A stretch of 64,000 bases of DNA. Origin: Clostridium sp. BNL1100 (GTDB taxonomy: Bacteria; Bacillota; Clostridia; Acetivibrionales; DSM-1351). The DNA is taken from NCBI RefSeq assembly GCF_000244875.1, contig NC_016791.1:2485001-2549000 (forward strand). Reading direction: 5' to 3'. Below, piece by piece: positions 7,663-15,798 of the stretch (positions within the stretch are counted from its first letter, which is position 1; every line of letters starts with the position of its first letter). Position numbers and translations under genes: made by a program. A model generated the notes under the pieces. That model did not search any database, was not told the origin of the DNA, and saw only the letters and a program-made list of their open reading frames with translations.

Positions 7663-7851
7663 TTAGTCTAATATTATATCTAGCAAACCGTAATTCTCTA
7701 GCTTACCTAAAATACCATTAACTTTTGTTATAACATCATCCAAAGTTGCTGTGTTTGGTAATTTAGATGCAGTTTGCTTTGGAATAGGCTCTTTATCAAA
7801 AAAACCAACAGCTCCCACAATTTGCGTACCATCATAACCATTATAAATTCT
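7663..7851 (-). pseudogene. Orphan C-terminal segment of a tail-fibre-like protein (paralogue of the 11.5-kb gene)
   Basis: A frame without start encodes GAVGFFDKEPIPKQTASKLP, then a coiled-coil-like end TLDDVITKVNGILGKLENYG. The C-terminus of the gene at 11516-12766 reads GNVGFYGKAPIIQQTAQLLP and then ITKINGLMHQLENLG, so the two segments are clearly homologous. Only about 60 residues remain here. It overlaps the end of the 63-residue gene at 7841 in another frame. It is probably the remains of a duplicated or recombined tail gene. The stretch 7406-7662 has no gene. Confidence 0.7.
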
Positions 7852-8032
7852 TCAATGCTCTAATTATATCATCAAGTTTTCTATCTAGATTACCGGTATT
7901 TGAGTCTATACTACTTGTGTTTCCCTCTGTATAGCTTACTCTATTATTTATACAATCTAATTTATCATCTATGCTTTCGAGTTTTTCAAAGATGCTTTCC
8001 AATAAATTAATAACCGTCTCGTTATTAGACAT
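7841..8032 (-). CDS. Small coiled-coil protein
   Basis: A 63-residue protein composed almost wholly of amphipathic helix (INLLESIFEKLESIDDKLDC, then SSIDSNTGNLDRKLDDIIRA), predicted to form a coiled coil. AAGGGAG lies 9 bases before the ATG. There is no membrane segment, so it is unlikely to be a haemolysin XhlA/holin-type protein. Position near tail-fibre remnants suggests a phage structural or chaperone protein, but this is weak. Confidence 0.5.
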   Translation of the reverse strand: MSNNETVINLLESIFEKLESIDDKLDCINNRVSYTEGNTSSIDSNTGNLDRKLDDIIRALKNL

Positions 8033-8187
8033 AGTATCACACTCCCTTCTATTACATAATTCTACATAAAAGAGAAATATCCTTCTATTATCATTAATCG
8101 TTCCAAGCTCCTCACAATGATGCCAGAGCTTTAATATGTGCTATAGTGTGACAGTTTTCATTCGGGCTAATCGCTATAATTTAGAAT

Positions 8188-8940
8188 TCATTTATCTCTT
8201 TTTCTCAAGGGTTGGGTTAAAGCTCTATCAATATCCCACCCTCTCATGAGCCGTTTCTTCAGTTGATAGTATGTCATACCCCTTAATCTTGCCCATTCAG
8301 CTACTGTTTTTGTCTCTCCATTATATGTAACAGATTCAACTGCAGATATAGGTTTTAATGCTTCATCAATGGCCAATCCTTTCTTAAGCCTGTGGCGAAA
8401 GAGCTCGTAATCAATACCATATTTATCTGCCGTTTGAGAAACAGTTAGTGTTTCCCCTTTATAGGTAATATGACGGTTTGCTGTCGTGTTATTGGCCTGA
8501 GTTTTTTTATCTACCCATCTACAATTTTCTTTATTATAGTTACCATTAACATCTATTCTATCAAGTGTCAAACCTTTTTTATAATCATCCAGCATATCAT
8601 CCAGGAATCCCTCAAAGGTTTCCCATTTCTCACAATAAGTTATTCCTCGTCCTCCGTAATTTTTAAAAGACTTATTTTTAGGATTATTACATCTTTTCTT
8701 CATGTTAGCATGAACATTCCTTAAAGGAGACTGTGAAAGTCCATGCTTATAATTTGAACGCCCGCGTAAACAGCCACAGCTTGTTTTGTGCCCGCTTCGT
8801 AAATATGATGTTTTTGATATAGTTTCGTTCCCGCATTCGCATTTACATAGCCATTCGTATTCTTTCTTACCTCTTCCAAGCCCTTTAACGACAGTAAGAA
8901 TGCCATACTTTTGACCTTCTAAATCTATCACCTTTGCCAT
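8188..8940 (-). CDS. HNH homing-endonuclease-like protein with AP2-type and NUMOD/IENR repeats
   Basis: A 250-residue protein. Residues 1-60 carry CKCECG and SCGC cysteine pairs of the zinc-binding AP2-associated module. Residues about 75-155 carry MKKRCNNPKNKSFKNYGGRG, LTLDRIDVNGNYNKENCRW and TQANNT, the degenerate HNH nuclease signature of phage free-standing endonucleases. Two C-terminal repeats of about 45 residues (ITYKGETLTVSQTADKYG and VTYNGETKTVAEWARLRG) are DNA-recognition NUMOD/IENR-type modules. It probably cuts DNA to spread itself as a selfish gene. The binding site TAGGAG precedes the ATG. No intron or intein boundary is evident around it. Confidence 0.8.
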   Translation of the reverse strand: MAKVIDLEGQKYGILTVVKGLGRGKKEYEWLCKCECGNETISKTSYLRSGHKTSCGCLRGRSNYKHGLSQSPLRNVHANMKKRCNNPKNKSFKNYGGRGITYCEKWETFEGFLDDMLDDYKKGLTLDRIDVNGNYNKENCRWVDKKTQANNTTANRHITYKGETLTVSQTADKYGIDYELFRHRLKKGLAIDEALKPISAVESVTYNGETKTVAEWARLRGMTYYQLKKRLMRGWDIDRALTQPLRKRDK

Positions 8941-8960
8941 ATTACGCTCCTAAAGTTATT

Positions 8961-9947
8961 TCAGATTATACCAACAGTTGCTCTGATCCTTTTTACAAGC
9001 CTCTCATACAAATCCTCTTCATCTTTCCAAATAATGTGGTTTATCTGTTGAGTATCAAAATGAGGATTAAACATGTCTGCTTTGCATGTCATAATTACAT
9101 CTTTTTTCAGTCCTCGAGCATATCCAGCTTCATAATATACCCCTCCTCTTCCCCCTGTAAAATCAGCAACAACAAATCTACAGTTTTCTATTTCATAGAG
9201 AATTTCCGGAACAATAAAGCTGTTGTACTCCTTTTCATCAATAATTACAGGGATGTATCCACAGTATTTTATGGCTTGTATTATTTTACCCCTTGCTGCT
9301 GCCATGCTCTGATCAAACCACATTGCAATGAATGCTTGAGGTAATGACTTGCTTTTAACCTCCTGAACCATGCTCCATGCTAGCGCTGTTAAAGTATAGT
9401 ACCGGTTATTGTCATACGATACTATCCTTTTGATATAACCATTTTCTATGAGAATATTAAGGATTTCATCCAATTGTGAAACGGCATACGTCGTGTCATA
9501 TCCTTGATCAATAAAGAACAGAGGATACACCTTACTATATTGAGCCTCTTCAACACCAAATTCGCCGCCAATAAAACCAATTTCATTTGATATATTGGTA
9601 ATAACCATTTCTATTTGTTCATTGATGTTTTTAGGGTAAAGTTTTAATAAGGAATTGACATTTATTAATTGATAATTATTAATAATCCCTTCATCCCAAT
9701 CCGAAGATATAATATGTGGAATCGGTTTACCCTTTTCGCTATTATTATTAATCTTTTTAAAATACCAGTAAACACATGCTCTCACTTTAGGACCTGATGC
9801 AGGATCGCAAAATAGGTTAAGAGTATCAGCTTCTATAATAAATTTGCCACACCTTTTACATAGATAGTAATTTGCAAAATAATTTGTAACCGGCTGTTCG
9901 TATGCATCCATACTGCAAACTGGGCATTTACAATTTATATTGGACAT
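8961..9947 (-). CDS. Zinc-ribbon protein with a nucleoside deoxyribosyltransferase/TIR-like C-terminal domain
   Basis: This 328-residue protein begins with a zinc ribbon (CPVC at 8-11, CKRC at about 31-34). After a middle helical region, residues about 205-328 form a Rossmann-like domain: FIAMWFDQSM, GYIPVIIDEKE, then CRFVVADFTGGRGGVYYEAG with a likely catalytic Glu in YYEAGYARGL. This resembles nucleoside 2-deoxyribosyltransferase and the related TIR-like NAD-cleaving effectors. In a mobile element, an anti-phage role through nucleotide or NAD breakdown is plausible but inferred. TTGGAG precedes the ATG. Its stop lies 20 bases before the start of the HNH gene. Confidence 0.65.
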   Translation of the reverse strand: MSNINCKCPVCSMDAYEQPVTNYFANYYLCKRCGKFIIEADTLNLFCDPASGPKVRACVYWYFKKINNNSEKGKPIPHIISSDWDEGIINNYQLINVNSLLKLYPKNINEQIEMVITNISNEIGFIGGEFGVEEAQYSKVYPLFFIDQGYDTTYAVSQLDEILNILIENGYIKRIVSYDNNRYYTLTALAWSMVQEVKSKSLPQAFIAMWFDQSMAAARGKIIQAIKYCGYIPVIIDEKEYNSFIVPEILYEIENCRFVVADFTGGRGGVYYEAGYARGLKKDVIMTCKADMFNPHFDTQQINHIIWKDEEDLYERLVKRIRATVGII

Positions 9948-10221
9948 ATAATTTTCTCCAATTTAAAGTAATATTTAATTTCCTTTATTTTACCACTTTT
10001 CACCTTAAATTTGGAGTTATCTTTATTATCAGTTTCTAAACATTACCTATTGCAGTGGCACAATACTATTTTCCGCTATGAGTTGAGCCAACATTTTAAA
10101 AAAACAGAACAAAAACAACTACCTTTGATTATGACTTTTTTACCACTTACTCGATGTCGGAGTTAATTCAGGGTAACATACTATTTTTCCAAACTGATTC
10201 AAGCAGCCTATTTTTAATAGG

Positions 10222-10371
10222 TTACGCTATTTTCTCTTCAAAACTGAGAAAAACTTGTGTTAAACATAGATATTTACGATATTCCTCAAAATGAACTTTA
10301 TGAAGGTTGATACCGATAGCCCCTACCTTTGATGTGTTGCATTTTATTTCATATATGGCATTGTAAATAAC
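10222..10371 (-). pseudogene. Nuclease-like fragment (ExK motif), start lost
   Basis: A 49-codon frame with no start reads VIYNAIYEIKCNTSKVGAIG followed by NLHKVHFEEYRKYLCLTQVF. The YEIKCNT strand and the following strands resemble the core of PD-(D/E)xK nucleases. The first catalytic acidic residue would be upstream and is missing. It looks like the 3' end of a dead gene. The flanking stretch 9948-10221 shows nothing certain. Confidence 0.4.
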
Positions 10372-10443
10372 CTATACTCGGTAACATATTTATCCTGATC
10401 CTGGAGAGCTTTTTATTATCCTATTATCGGGACCGTACCACGG

Positions 10444-10696
10444 TCATAAGCCAATATCTTTTATTACCGGCCAATCTCCATGGAATACCTTCCCTATCTG
10501 AATCCAGGTTTGACTTAAATTATAGTTTAGGCCGTAAATCTCGGAAAACTGCCTAAAATTATTAAACGAGTAGTATATGAAATGCGTATACAAAAGGAAC
10601 CAATCATGCCGGGCATATTTAGGCAGGGGAAAAAAGGCTTTTTAATTTTTCAGCCCTATCAGCTATTATCGTATCAAGCCCAATTGGTCTTGCCAT
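10444..10696 (-). pseudogene. Frameshifted hypothetical gene
   Basis: An ATG at 10696 opens MARPIGLDTIIADRAEKLKS, which stops after 25 codons. The overlapping next frame continues PLPKYARHDWFLLYTHFIYY and ends GKVFHGDWPVIKDIGL. Joining them near 10622 gives about 83 residues of protein-like sequence, so one indel has broken the gene. I do not recognise the family. Confidence 0.45.
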
Positions 10697-10863
10697 AATT
10701 CCTACTTACATGCACACGCGCGAGATAAAGTTATGTTTTCTTCTATTTTTAACCCCTCTTTGTAGTACCGGAGCTATTCATTTACGTCTGTATACAAATA
10801 ACCTCAAAAAGGAATATAATTCAATTAAAGGGTTAAATAATACAATTTGGAGGTGCAAATCAG

Positions 10864-11505
10864 ATGAAAAAATATATAGCCGGACTGATTACCGGCTTAA
10901 TAATTGCAGTTTCTTTTACCACTTATGCAGCTGTACAACTAAAGGTAGTGCCAAATCCATACCCAGTATTCATAAATAACACAAAAACTAACGTACAGGG
11001 ATATAACATAAATGGCTCAACCTATCTCAAGATCTCAGACCTTAAAGCTGTCGGCCTTGATGTCAAATTTACTGACAATAAGATTAATGTAACATCTGCC
11101 AATGAACCTAATAGTAACGTCCCCTCCGCAGAGCAATGCTATGCAAATAAAAATATAGATGGCTTTAAGGTATTTCAAAAAGACGGTAGGGAGTATATAA
11201 AGTATGGAGATGTTCTTAATTACTTCAGGGGTAAATATATAAGAGGATATAAGATTGGTGAAGCATCTGAAAAGCTTGATGAACCCGAAGTATGCGAACA
11301 AGATACCAAATATTGGAAATCCGTGTCTATAAAAATTATCAAAGAGTCAACTTCTAGAATAGCATTTTCGTATATTCCTTGTGAGTATGTATCAATTGAT
11401 ACTAGTGGAATGTTTACTGTATTTATAACAGTAGATGATTATCAAAAATATATTAAGCCACTAATAAATTTATCAATTGAAGAAATTTGGAATAAGGCAC
11501 ATTAG
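10864..11505 (+). CDS. Secreted protein with copper-amine-oxidase N-terminal (stalk) domain
   Basis: A 213-residue protein with a signal peptide (MKKYIAGLITGLIIAVSFTT, cut after about residue 22). It is followed by the Cu_amine_oxidN1 stalk fold: VFINNTKTNVQGYNINGSTY, LKISDLKAVGLDVKFTDN, then a second unit (FKVFQKDGREYIKYGDVLNY). Such stalk domains are abundant on clostridial surfaces and in their prophages as structural modules without oxidase activity. GGAGG lies 11 bases before the ATG. It is one of the few rightward genes in the element and is convergent with the next gene. Function unknown, perhaps lysogenic conversion of the cell surface. Confidence 0.7.
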   Translation: MKKYIAGLITGLIIAVSFTTYAAVQLKVVPNPYPVFINNTKTNVQGYNINGSTYLKISDLKAVGLDVKFTDNKINVTSANEPNSNVPSAEQCYANKNIDGFKVFQKDGREYIKYGDVLNYFRGKYIRGYKIGEASEKLDEPEVCEQDTKYWKSVSIKIIKESTSRIAFSYIPCEYVSIDTSGMFTVFITVDDYQKYIKPLINLSIEEIWNKAH

Positions 11506-11514
11506 TGCCTTATT
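11491..11514. terminator. Shared bidirectional terminator between convergent genes
   Basis: A 10-base perfect stem (AATAAGGCAC/GTGCCTTATT) with an ATTA loop and T-rich ends on both strands. The stalk-protein stop codon lies inside it and the leftward gene ends 2 bases away. Confidence 0.85.
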
Positions 11515-11515
11515 T

Positions 11516-12766
11516 TTAGTACGTAGTAATCAGTCCTAAATTCTCTAGCTGATGCATTAATCCATTTATTTTTGTTATAATTTGTGCTGTTGTCGCTGTA
11601 CTTGGTAACAACTGTGCCGTTTGTTGAATAATAGGAGCTTTCCCATAAAAGCCGACATTACCATATACCTGCAAATCGTCTGTTGTTGTTGGCCCACTAA
11701 TATAGTTATTAGCTCCCGAAATATAGTTATTACTTTCTTGGCTATTTATATTAACTCCTTGTGTTGCCTCAACGGTAAATGTATCCTGACAGACAACATT
11801 TAGCCCGGATGTGGAACTCAAAATCATACTACCCTGGTTATCCAAACTTATTGCTGATTTATTCGAGCCCCCATTATAAAAATTTAGACTTCTATACCCC
11901 GTCGGTAATTGATCCGAATCCCCAATATTAACTTCCTCATTTAAATTCGCTACACCGCCGTTAAGTTGATAGGCGAATATTTTTCCAGTAACTACATAAT
12001 CCTGTCCCAAAGTTGTGTATAATTGTTGACTTGTCAATGCTCCTAAATCTGCAGCTGTTTGAGGTATAAAAGGCTGGTCAGTTAACTGCCCCCAACTAAG
12101 TCGGGCATCCGGGCCCATATTTACATTCCGTCCGAAAGTCAAATCCTGCATAGCATCCTCGTATACTAATTTAGCCCCATTTCTATCTATACAATAAATT
12201 GTAATTTTCCCTCCGACTGCATCTTCTTTTTGTGAAACCTGTCTATAGGCGTTCACAATATTTTCAACAGGTTGAATATTTGAAAAATCTCTTAATATTA
12301 GTTTCATTGCTAAATCTTGGCCCATACCCCTTGTTTTCAATTCAGAGTCGTTATGTACTATAGGAATGAAGCTATCTGTATGGCAATAGTCAACATAACC
12401 AGAGATATTATTTTCAACGTCATAGTAAGCAAGTATTGCAGCTATTGTGGTATACCCTGAATCACAGTATTTCTTTAAGTCAGGGTATCTTTTTAGATAA
12501 TCTTCGTGGCACTTTCTTGACACATTTTGTACTAAAGTGAATATTTCATTTATAGGCGTTTGTTCACTTACTTCTTTCTTAACTTTTTTAGCCACATAAT
12601 CCGCAGCCCCCTGTACACCAGAAGCGAATAGCAGAACATGCTCTGTTATTTTTGTAATCTTATTGTGGTTATCTGAAATAAGACTATTGCCTATATTTCT
12701 GATTCTTCCGTCTGAGGCTAGATATACGAAGTTCTTAGGGTTATTCATTGCTACACATAAACTCAT
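11516..12766 (-). CDS. Proteasome-like Ntn hydrolase domain fused to a tail-fibre-like C-terminus
   Basis: In this 416-residue protein the first 200 residues resemble a proteasome-beta/HslV subunit. After loss of Met, Ser2 is N-terminal; Asp19 sits in YLASDGR; Lys36 in HNKITKI; and GVQGAADYV matches the G..AD turn. These align with the nucleophile, Asp17 and Lys33 of Ntn peptidases. Residues about 215-416 are repetitive and strand-rich, with NYISGANNYISG and a terminal coiled-coil-like ITKINGLMHQLENL, as in phage tail or head fibres. The start follows AGGAGATTACC. A self-processing or host-surface-modifying virion protein is inferred. A truncated paralogue of the end lies at 7663-7851. Confidence 0.65.
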   Translation of the reverse strand: MSLCVAMNNPKNFVYLASDGRIRNIGNSLISDNHNKITKITEHVLLFASGVQGAADYVAKKVKKEVSEQTPINEIFTLVQNVSRKCHEDYLKRYPDLKKYCDSGYTTIAAILAYYDVENNISGYVDYCHTDSFIPIVHNDSELKTRGMGQDLAMKLILRDFSNIQPVENIVNAYRQVSQKEDAVGGKITIYCIDRNGAKLVYEDAMQDLTFGRNVNMGPDARLSWGQLTDQPFIPQTAADLGALTSQQLYTTLGQDYVVTGKIFAYQLNGGVANLNEEVNIGDSDQLPTGYRSLNFYNGGSNKSAISLDNQGSMILSSTSGLNVVCQDTFTVEATQGVNINSQESNNYISGANNYISGPTTTDDLQVYGNVGFYGKAPIIQQTAQLLPSTATTAQIITKINGLMHQLENLGLITTY

Positions 12767-12814
12767 TTTGGTAATCTCCTCTACTTATAAATAATTAATC
12801 TCATAACTCCAATA

Positions 12815-13025
12815 TTAAGTATTTGGTATCACTTCATCGTAGAGATTTCTAAGTCTCAAATAAAACCATTCCAGTGTCGGAAATGGTACCAACCTCAATA
12901 CGGATTCAATTATTTCATTCCGGAGATTGTAAAGTCTCCGAATCCAATTTTACTTGCTACCATTTTCTTTCGTAGTTCTTCTTATGCGTATTAAATAAAT
13001 CTGTCAAGGGATACATATTTTTCAT
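12815..13025 (-). pseudogene. Broken small gene
   Basis: An ATG at 13025 opens MKNMYPLTDLFNTHKKNYER and stops at TGGTAG. An overlapping frame (12815-12949) continues WIRRLYNLRNEIIESVLRLV and ends LYDEVIPNT. The two sequences look like one small helical protein split by an indel. No family is recognised and there is no good ribosome binding site. Inverted repeats such as GGAGA/TCTCC in this segment arise from this coding sequence. Confidence 0.35.
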
Positions 13026-13128
13026 AATATTTAATTCTTTATTTTGGGAAAAAATGTACTCCAAAGAGTTCAAAAGTTAATGTGGGAATATTTTATTTAC
13101 AGAGGTGGACACGTGGTATCCGAGGGCC

Positions 13129-13502
13129 TTAGTTTTTTATCATGCCATACCCCGGGGGGTATACATAGCCATATTGCTCTGATAATAAGTCAAATAACAC
13201 TTCTTTTTTGATTTCCCCACGTTCTGCTTTCTTGTGGTACTCATCGGATAATGTAATAAGGTTCTCATCATCCAATCTTAAATCCCAATTGTCTTCAATA
13301 GGTATGATATGATGTGTTGATAAGTTAGTGTATACATATCTTGGTGGATTCTCTCTTAATGATAGTTGGCAAAGATATTTGTCTCTTTGCTTTATATCTT
13401 CACTCTTATTTCGCCACCTTCGAACAAACTGCTTAATTTAGCTTTTTCAGCTTTTATAATTTCATCTTTTGTCATATCCTCGTATGTCTTTGTTTTTGTC
13501 AA
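13129..13502 (-). pseudogene. Frameshifted phage HNH endonuclease
   Basis: The gene starts with TTG at 13502 (GAGGTG 9 bases upstream) as MTKTKTYEDMTKDEIIKAEK, then shifts by one base near 13430. It continues as VRRWRNKSEDIKQRDKYLC, HHIIPIEDNWDLRLDDENLI and SDEYHKKAERGEIK, ending GYGMIKN. This is the HNH nuclease that in many siphophages lies directly before the terminase genes and assists packaging. The second zinc-binding pair appears to be degraded (LSLRE and SDEYH where cysteines are usual). No terminase gene follows on the left. Confidence 0.75.
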
Positions 13503-13620
13503 TAAAATTCACCTCTTTTCAAATACTACACCCCCTATTGTAAAATCCCGTGTGTTAAATGTAGGTGGACACATGGTATTCACTGTTTCCCCACCATCGG
13601 GTTTTATGGGGGGGTTACGC

Positions 13621-13795
13621 CTACATGCATTTATCCTCCACTGGTATTACATTTCCTTGATCATCAAACCTATATCTAAGTTCAATAGGACTATAGCCAT
13701 GTTCATTGAGCTCGTCAGCATTATGACAATCCAAGCAAAGATATTCTAAGTGCCTATGATTATTTGTTTATGTAATCAGGATCATCTGCAGTCTG
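13621..13795 (-). pseudogene. C-terminal fragment of a second HNH endonuclease
   Basis: A frame reads HRHLEYLCLDCHNADELNEH and ends YRFDDQGNVIPVEDKCM, the typical final zinc-binding LC.DCHN and FDEQGNV motifs of phage HNH nucleases. Just upstream, another frame gives DDPDYIN, which also fits the family, so a frameshift lies near 13765. Most of the gene is missing. Another short motif, GGTGGACACRTGGTATYC, occurs after both HNH remnants (about 13104 and 13562), suggesting a duplicated module. Confidence 0.6.
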
Positions 13796-13806
13796 ACCCT
13801 GTTGGT

Positions 13807-14499
13807 TTATATTATTTTTCTCTGCTCTAACCACTCATTTTCAGCATTGAATTTATTAATCAGTTCATCCAAATTTGTTTTTACTGGTGGAGCAATTATT
13901 CCATAATCCTCTGCTAGAACTCTTAATTTATTGTTACGCTTAAGTTTACTTCTTGCCTTATTTATATGGTTATGTATGTCTCGCTCAGTAAGGTTATACT
14001 TTTTGCTTAAATATCTTATTGATAGCTGCTTGCCTAAATTTTCAAATATCAATTCTCTTGCTGGGCGGTCAGTAGTTTCTGTTAGTATTTTTTGTACTTC
14101 TGATTGAATAAAACTTAATTCTAAATCATCAACAAATTTCTCAGCTTCGGGATCCTGTATCATATCAATAAATTCAACATCTTCGGTATCATTATTTACC
14201 TTTGAATTAAGAGACATATTATTCTCATACCTTCTCATTTGGCCTTTTTTTCTTAATATCATCCAAACTATTGCATTACCCAAATATGAAATGAAAAGTA
14301 TCTCACGTTCTGGTTGATAAGCCTTAACACAATTCAAAAGTACAAAATAACATTCCTGGAGGAAATCGTCTCTATCCTGCTTTGAAACGCTGTATCTAAA
14401 AATGAGCTTATGCATGATACCGATATTTTTGTCGTACAGAGCTTGTAAAGCTTGTTTATCTCCTTGCTTTGCCTTTAGTATTAATTCCTCATTAGTCAT
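13807..14499 (-). CDS. Phage-type sigma-70-like transcription factor
   Basis: A 230-residue sigma-70-family protein. Region 2 is seen as ILKAKQGDKQALQALYDKNI, DDFLQECYFVLLNCVKAYQP and ISYLGNAIVWMILRKKGQMR. Region 4 is seen near residues 145-185 as LSIRYLSKKYNLTERDIHNH. Such short sigma-like factors are used in clostridial phages and elements to switch on late genes. The ATG at 14499 is chosen because GAGGAGG lies 8 bases upstream; an upstream ATG at 14520 has no binding site. It is the last gene of the early block, so it may have driven the lost late genes. Confidence 0.75.
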   Translation of the reverse strand: MTNEELILKAKQGDKQALQALYDKNIGIMHKLIFRYSVSKQDRDDFLQECYFVLLNCVKAYQPEREILFISYLGNAIVWMILRKKGQMRRYENNMSLNSKVNNDTEDVEFIDMIQDPEAEKFVDDLELSFIQSEVQKILTETTDRPARELIFENLGKQLSIRYLSKKYNLTERDIHNHINKARSKLKRNNKLRVLAEDYGIIAPPVKTNLDELINKFNAENEWLEQRKII

Positions 14500-14564
14500 T
14501 GTAATAAGCCTCCTCGACATGGTATAATTGATATATAGAATTCGAGCCGAAAAGGCTTCTTTTT

Positions 14565-14942
14565 TTATGCCTTCATGTATGACTCATACTCCATTTTTAT
14601 GAATTCAAGTGTTAATTCTTCCTGTTTGATATAGTCGTCTGTGTCTCTAATTCTGAAAATAAGTAGTTCATCTGTTTCAAACAAAACTTCGCATACTTCA
14701 CGTTCTGGGCAAAAAGACGTTGAAATACTGCCGTCCTTAAAATCAATATTAATCTTAATTACGTTTTCTTCGCTACCGTCTCTTATTTCTTTTGGAATAC
14801 TATCGTTAATGGGTATGTATTCAAAGGCTATATTCTTTACCCCATAAGCCCAAACATCATTTACCATTACAGTTTTGCAATTAAACCCCTTAACTGCTTT
14901 TTCTACTATTTTCATGTTGTATTTTTCTAACCTATTATTCAT
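14565..14942 (-). CDS. Hypothetical early-region protein
   Basis: A 125-residue soluble acidic protein (MNNRLEKYNMKIVEKAVKGF, ending FIKMEYESYMKA). No motif is recognised. AAGGAGAG precedes the ATG. It lies in the minus-strand early operon, 29 bases after the preceding gene, so a role in phage replication or its control is possible. Confidence 0.55.
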   Translation of the reverse strand: MNNRLEKYNMKIVEKAVKGFNCKTVMVNDVWAYGVKNIAFEYIPINDSIPKEIRDGSEENVIKINIDFKDGSISTSFCPEREVCEVLFETDELLIFRIRDTDDYIKQEELTLEFIKMEYESYMKA

Positions 14943-14971
14943 AATTTTTCTCTCCTTGTTATTAAAAATAT

Positions 14972-15226
14972 TTATTTGAATCCGTCCCGGATTTCTTGGT
15001 CACTTACAACTACATTCCACTTTTTTAGAACATATATGTACTTAGCCATTGGTTCAAGTATCTCTAGTCTAATTTCAAGTACATATAAATCCTGTTCTTG
15101 AACTGTATCAAGAAAATCAGCGGCTTTGTTTTGACGTTCGATTAGCCTGTTATAGTTTTCTTTTATTGCAGCTATTATTTGGGGTGTAGGCTTAATGATA
15201 TCCCATATCTCAAGTGAAGTACTCAA
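14972..15226 (-). CDS. Hypothetical helical early protein
   Basis: An 84-residue helical protein starting at TTG 15226, whose start overlaps the stop of the upstream gene (TTGA), indicating translational coupling; GGGGGCGG lies upstream. The N-terminal pattern (IIKPTPQIIAAIKENYNRLI, QNKAADFLDTV) is helical with no known signature. It may act with the replication proteins encoded just before it. Confidence 0.5.
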   Translation of the reverse strand: MSTSLEIWDIIKPTPQIIAAIKENYNRLIERQNKAADFLDTVQEQDLYVLEIRLEILEPMAKYIYVLKKWNVVVSDQEIRDGFK

Positions 15227-15798
15227 AAAGGCCGCCCCCTTTGTTCTCTGAAACTAATCCTTGGTTGTATGTTTAAACTTTTTCCTAATAGTCTGTATAC
15301 CTGTCTTTTGATTTCATCTACTCCGGAAACTATAGGCGTTTTTTCTTCTACAAGATTAAGCTCTGATGCACTTGGTACATAATATTCTGATTTATGATCG
15401 CTGATTTGAGTACCATTATAGGTAAACTGCTCTCCTGCAGCACAATCACAATGAGCTACAAATGGCTGACTTAAAAGTTGTTCGTCCTTATACTCATATT
15501 GATGCCTATAGGTTAAATAACCTCTAGCATTACACTTGGGACAACTACAGCTAATGATTTCCTTGTTTCTGTTATCATATTTCCAATATTCTTGTAAAAA
15601 TGAGGATATAGGTGGAAGGCTTTTACTATCAGCTCTTTTATACTGATCAATCAACTTGTCACATTTTTTAAAATCGAGGGTTCCCATAGACTTCATCCAT
15701 TCAACCTTAACACCGTCGTCACCAAAGTTATGAAATGTAAATACTGCCTGTAACCGCTTTATTGTTCTATCAGCTTCACTCTTTGTCAAAATACTCAT
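15223..15798 (-). CDS. Phage replication protein with zinc-binding cysteines (helicase-loader-like)
   Basis: A 191-residue protein: an N-terminal helical domain (LTKSEADRTIKRLQAVFTFH, then DFKKCDKLIDQYKRADSKSL) like those before helicase-loader or DnaB-interacting modules, then a zinc cluster CSCPKC with HCDC, and a basic C-terminus. It overlaps the replisome organiser gene by 23 bases. TTG at 15789 has a better-placed GGGGATGAG site than the ATG at 15798, so the protein may be three residues shorter. Helicase loading is inferred from position and form. Confidence 0.55.
   Translation of the reverse strand: MSILTKSEADRTIKRLQAVFTFHNFGDDGVKVEWMKSMGTLDFKKCDKLIDQYKRADSKSLPPISSFLQEYWKYDNRNKEIISCSCPKCNARGYLTYRHQYEYKDEQLLSQPFVAHCDCAAGEQFTYNGTQISDHKSEYYVPSASELNLVEEKTPIVSGVDEIKRQVYRLLGKSLNIQPRISFREQRGRPF

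Noticed and set aside
10710-10979. 89-residue plus-strand frame
   Set aside because: It lacks a binding site and overlaps the well-supported secreted stalk gene in another frame.
12815-12960. Operator-like inverted repeats (GAGATTTCTAAGTCTC and similar)
   Set aside because: They are produced by a protein-like frame with repeated RLYNLRN/LRLRNLYD codons.
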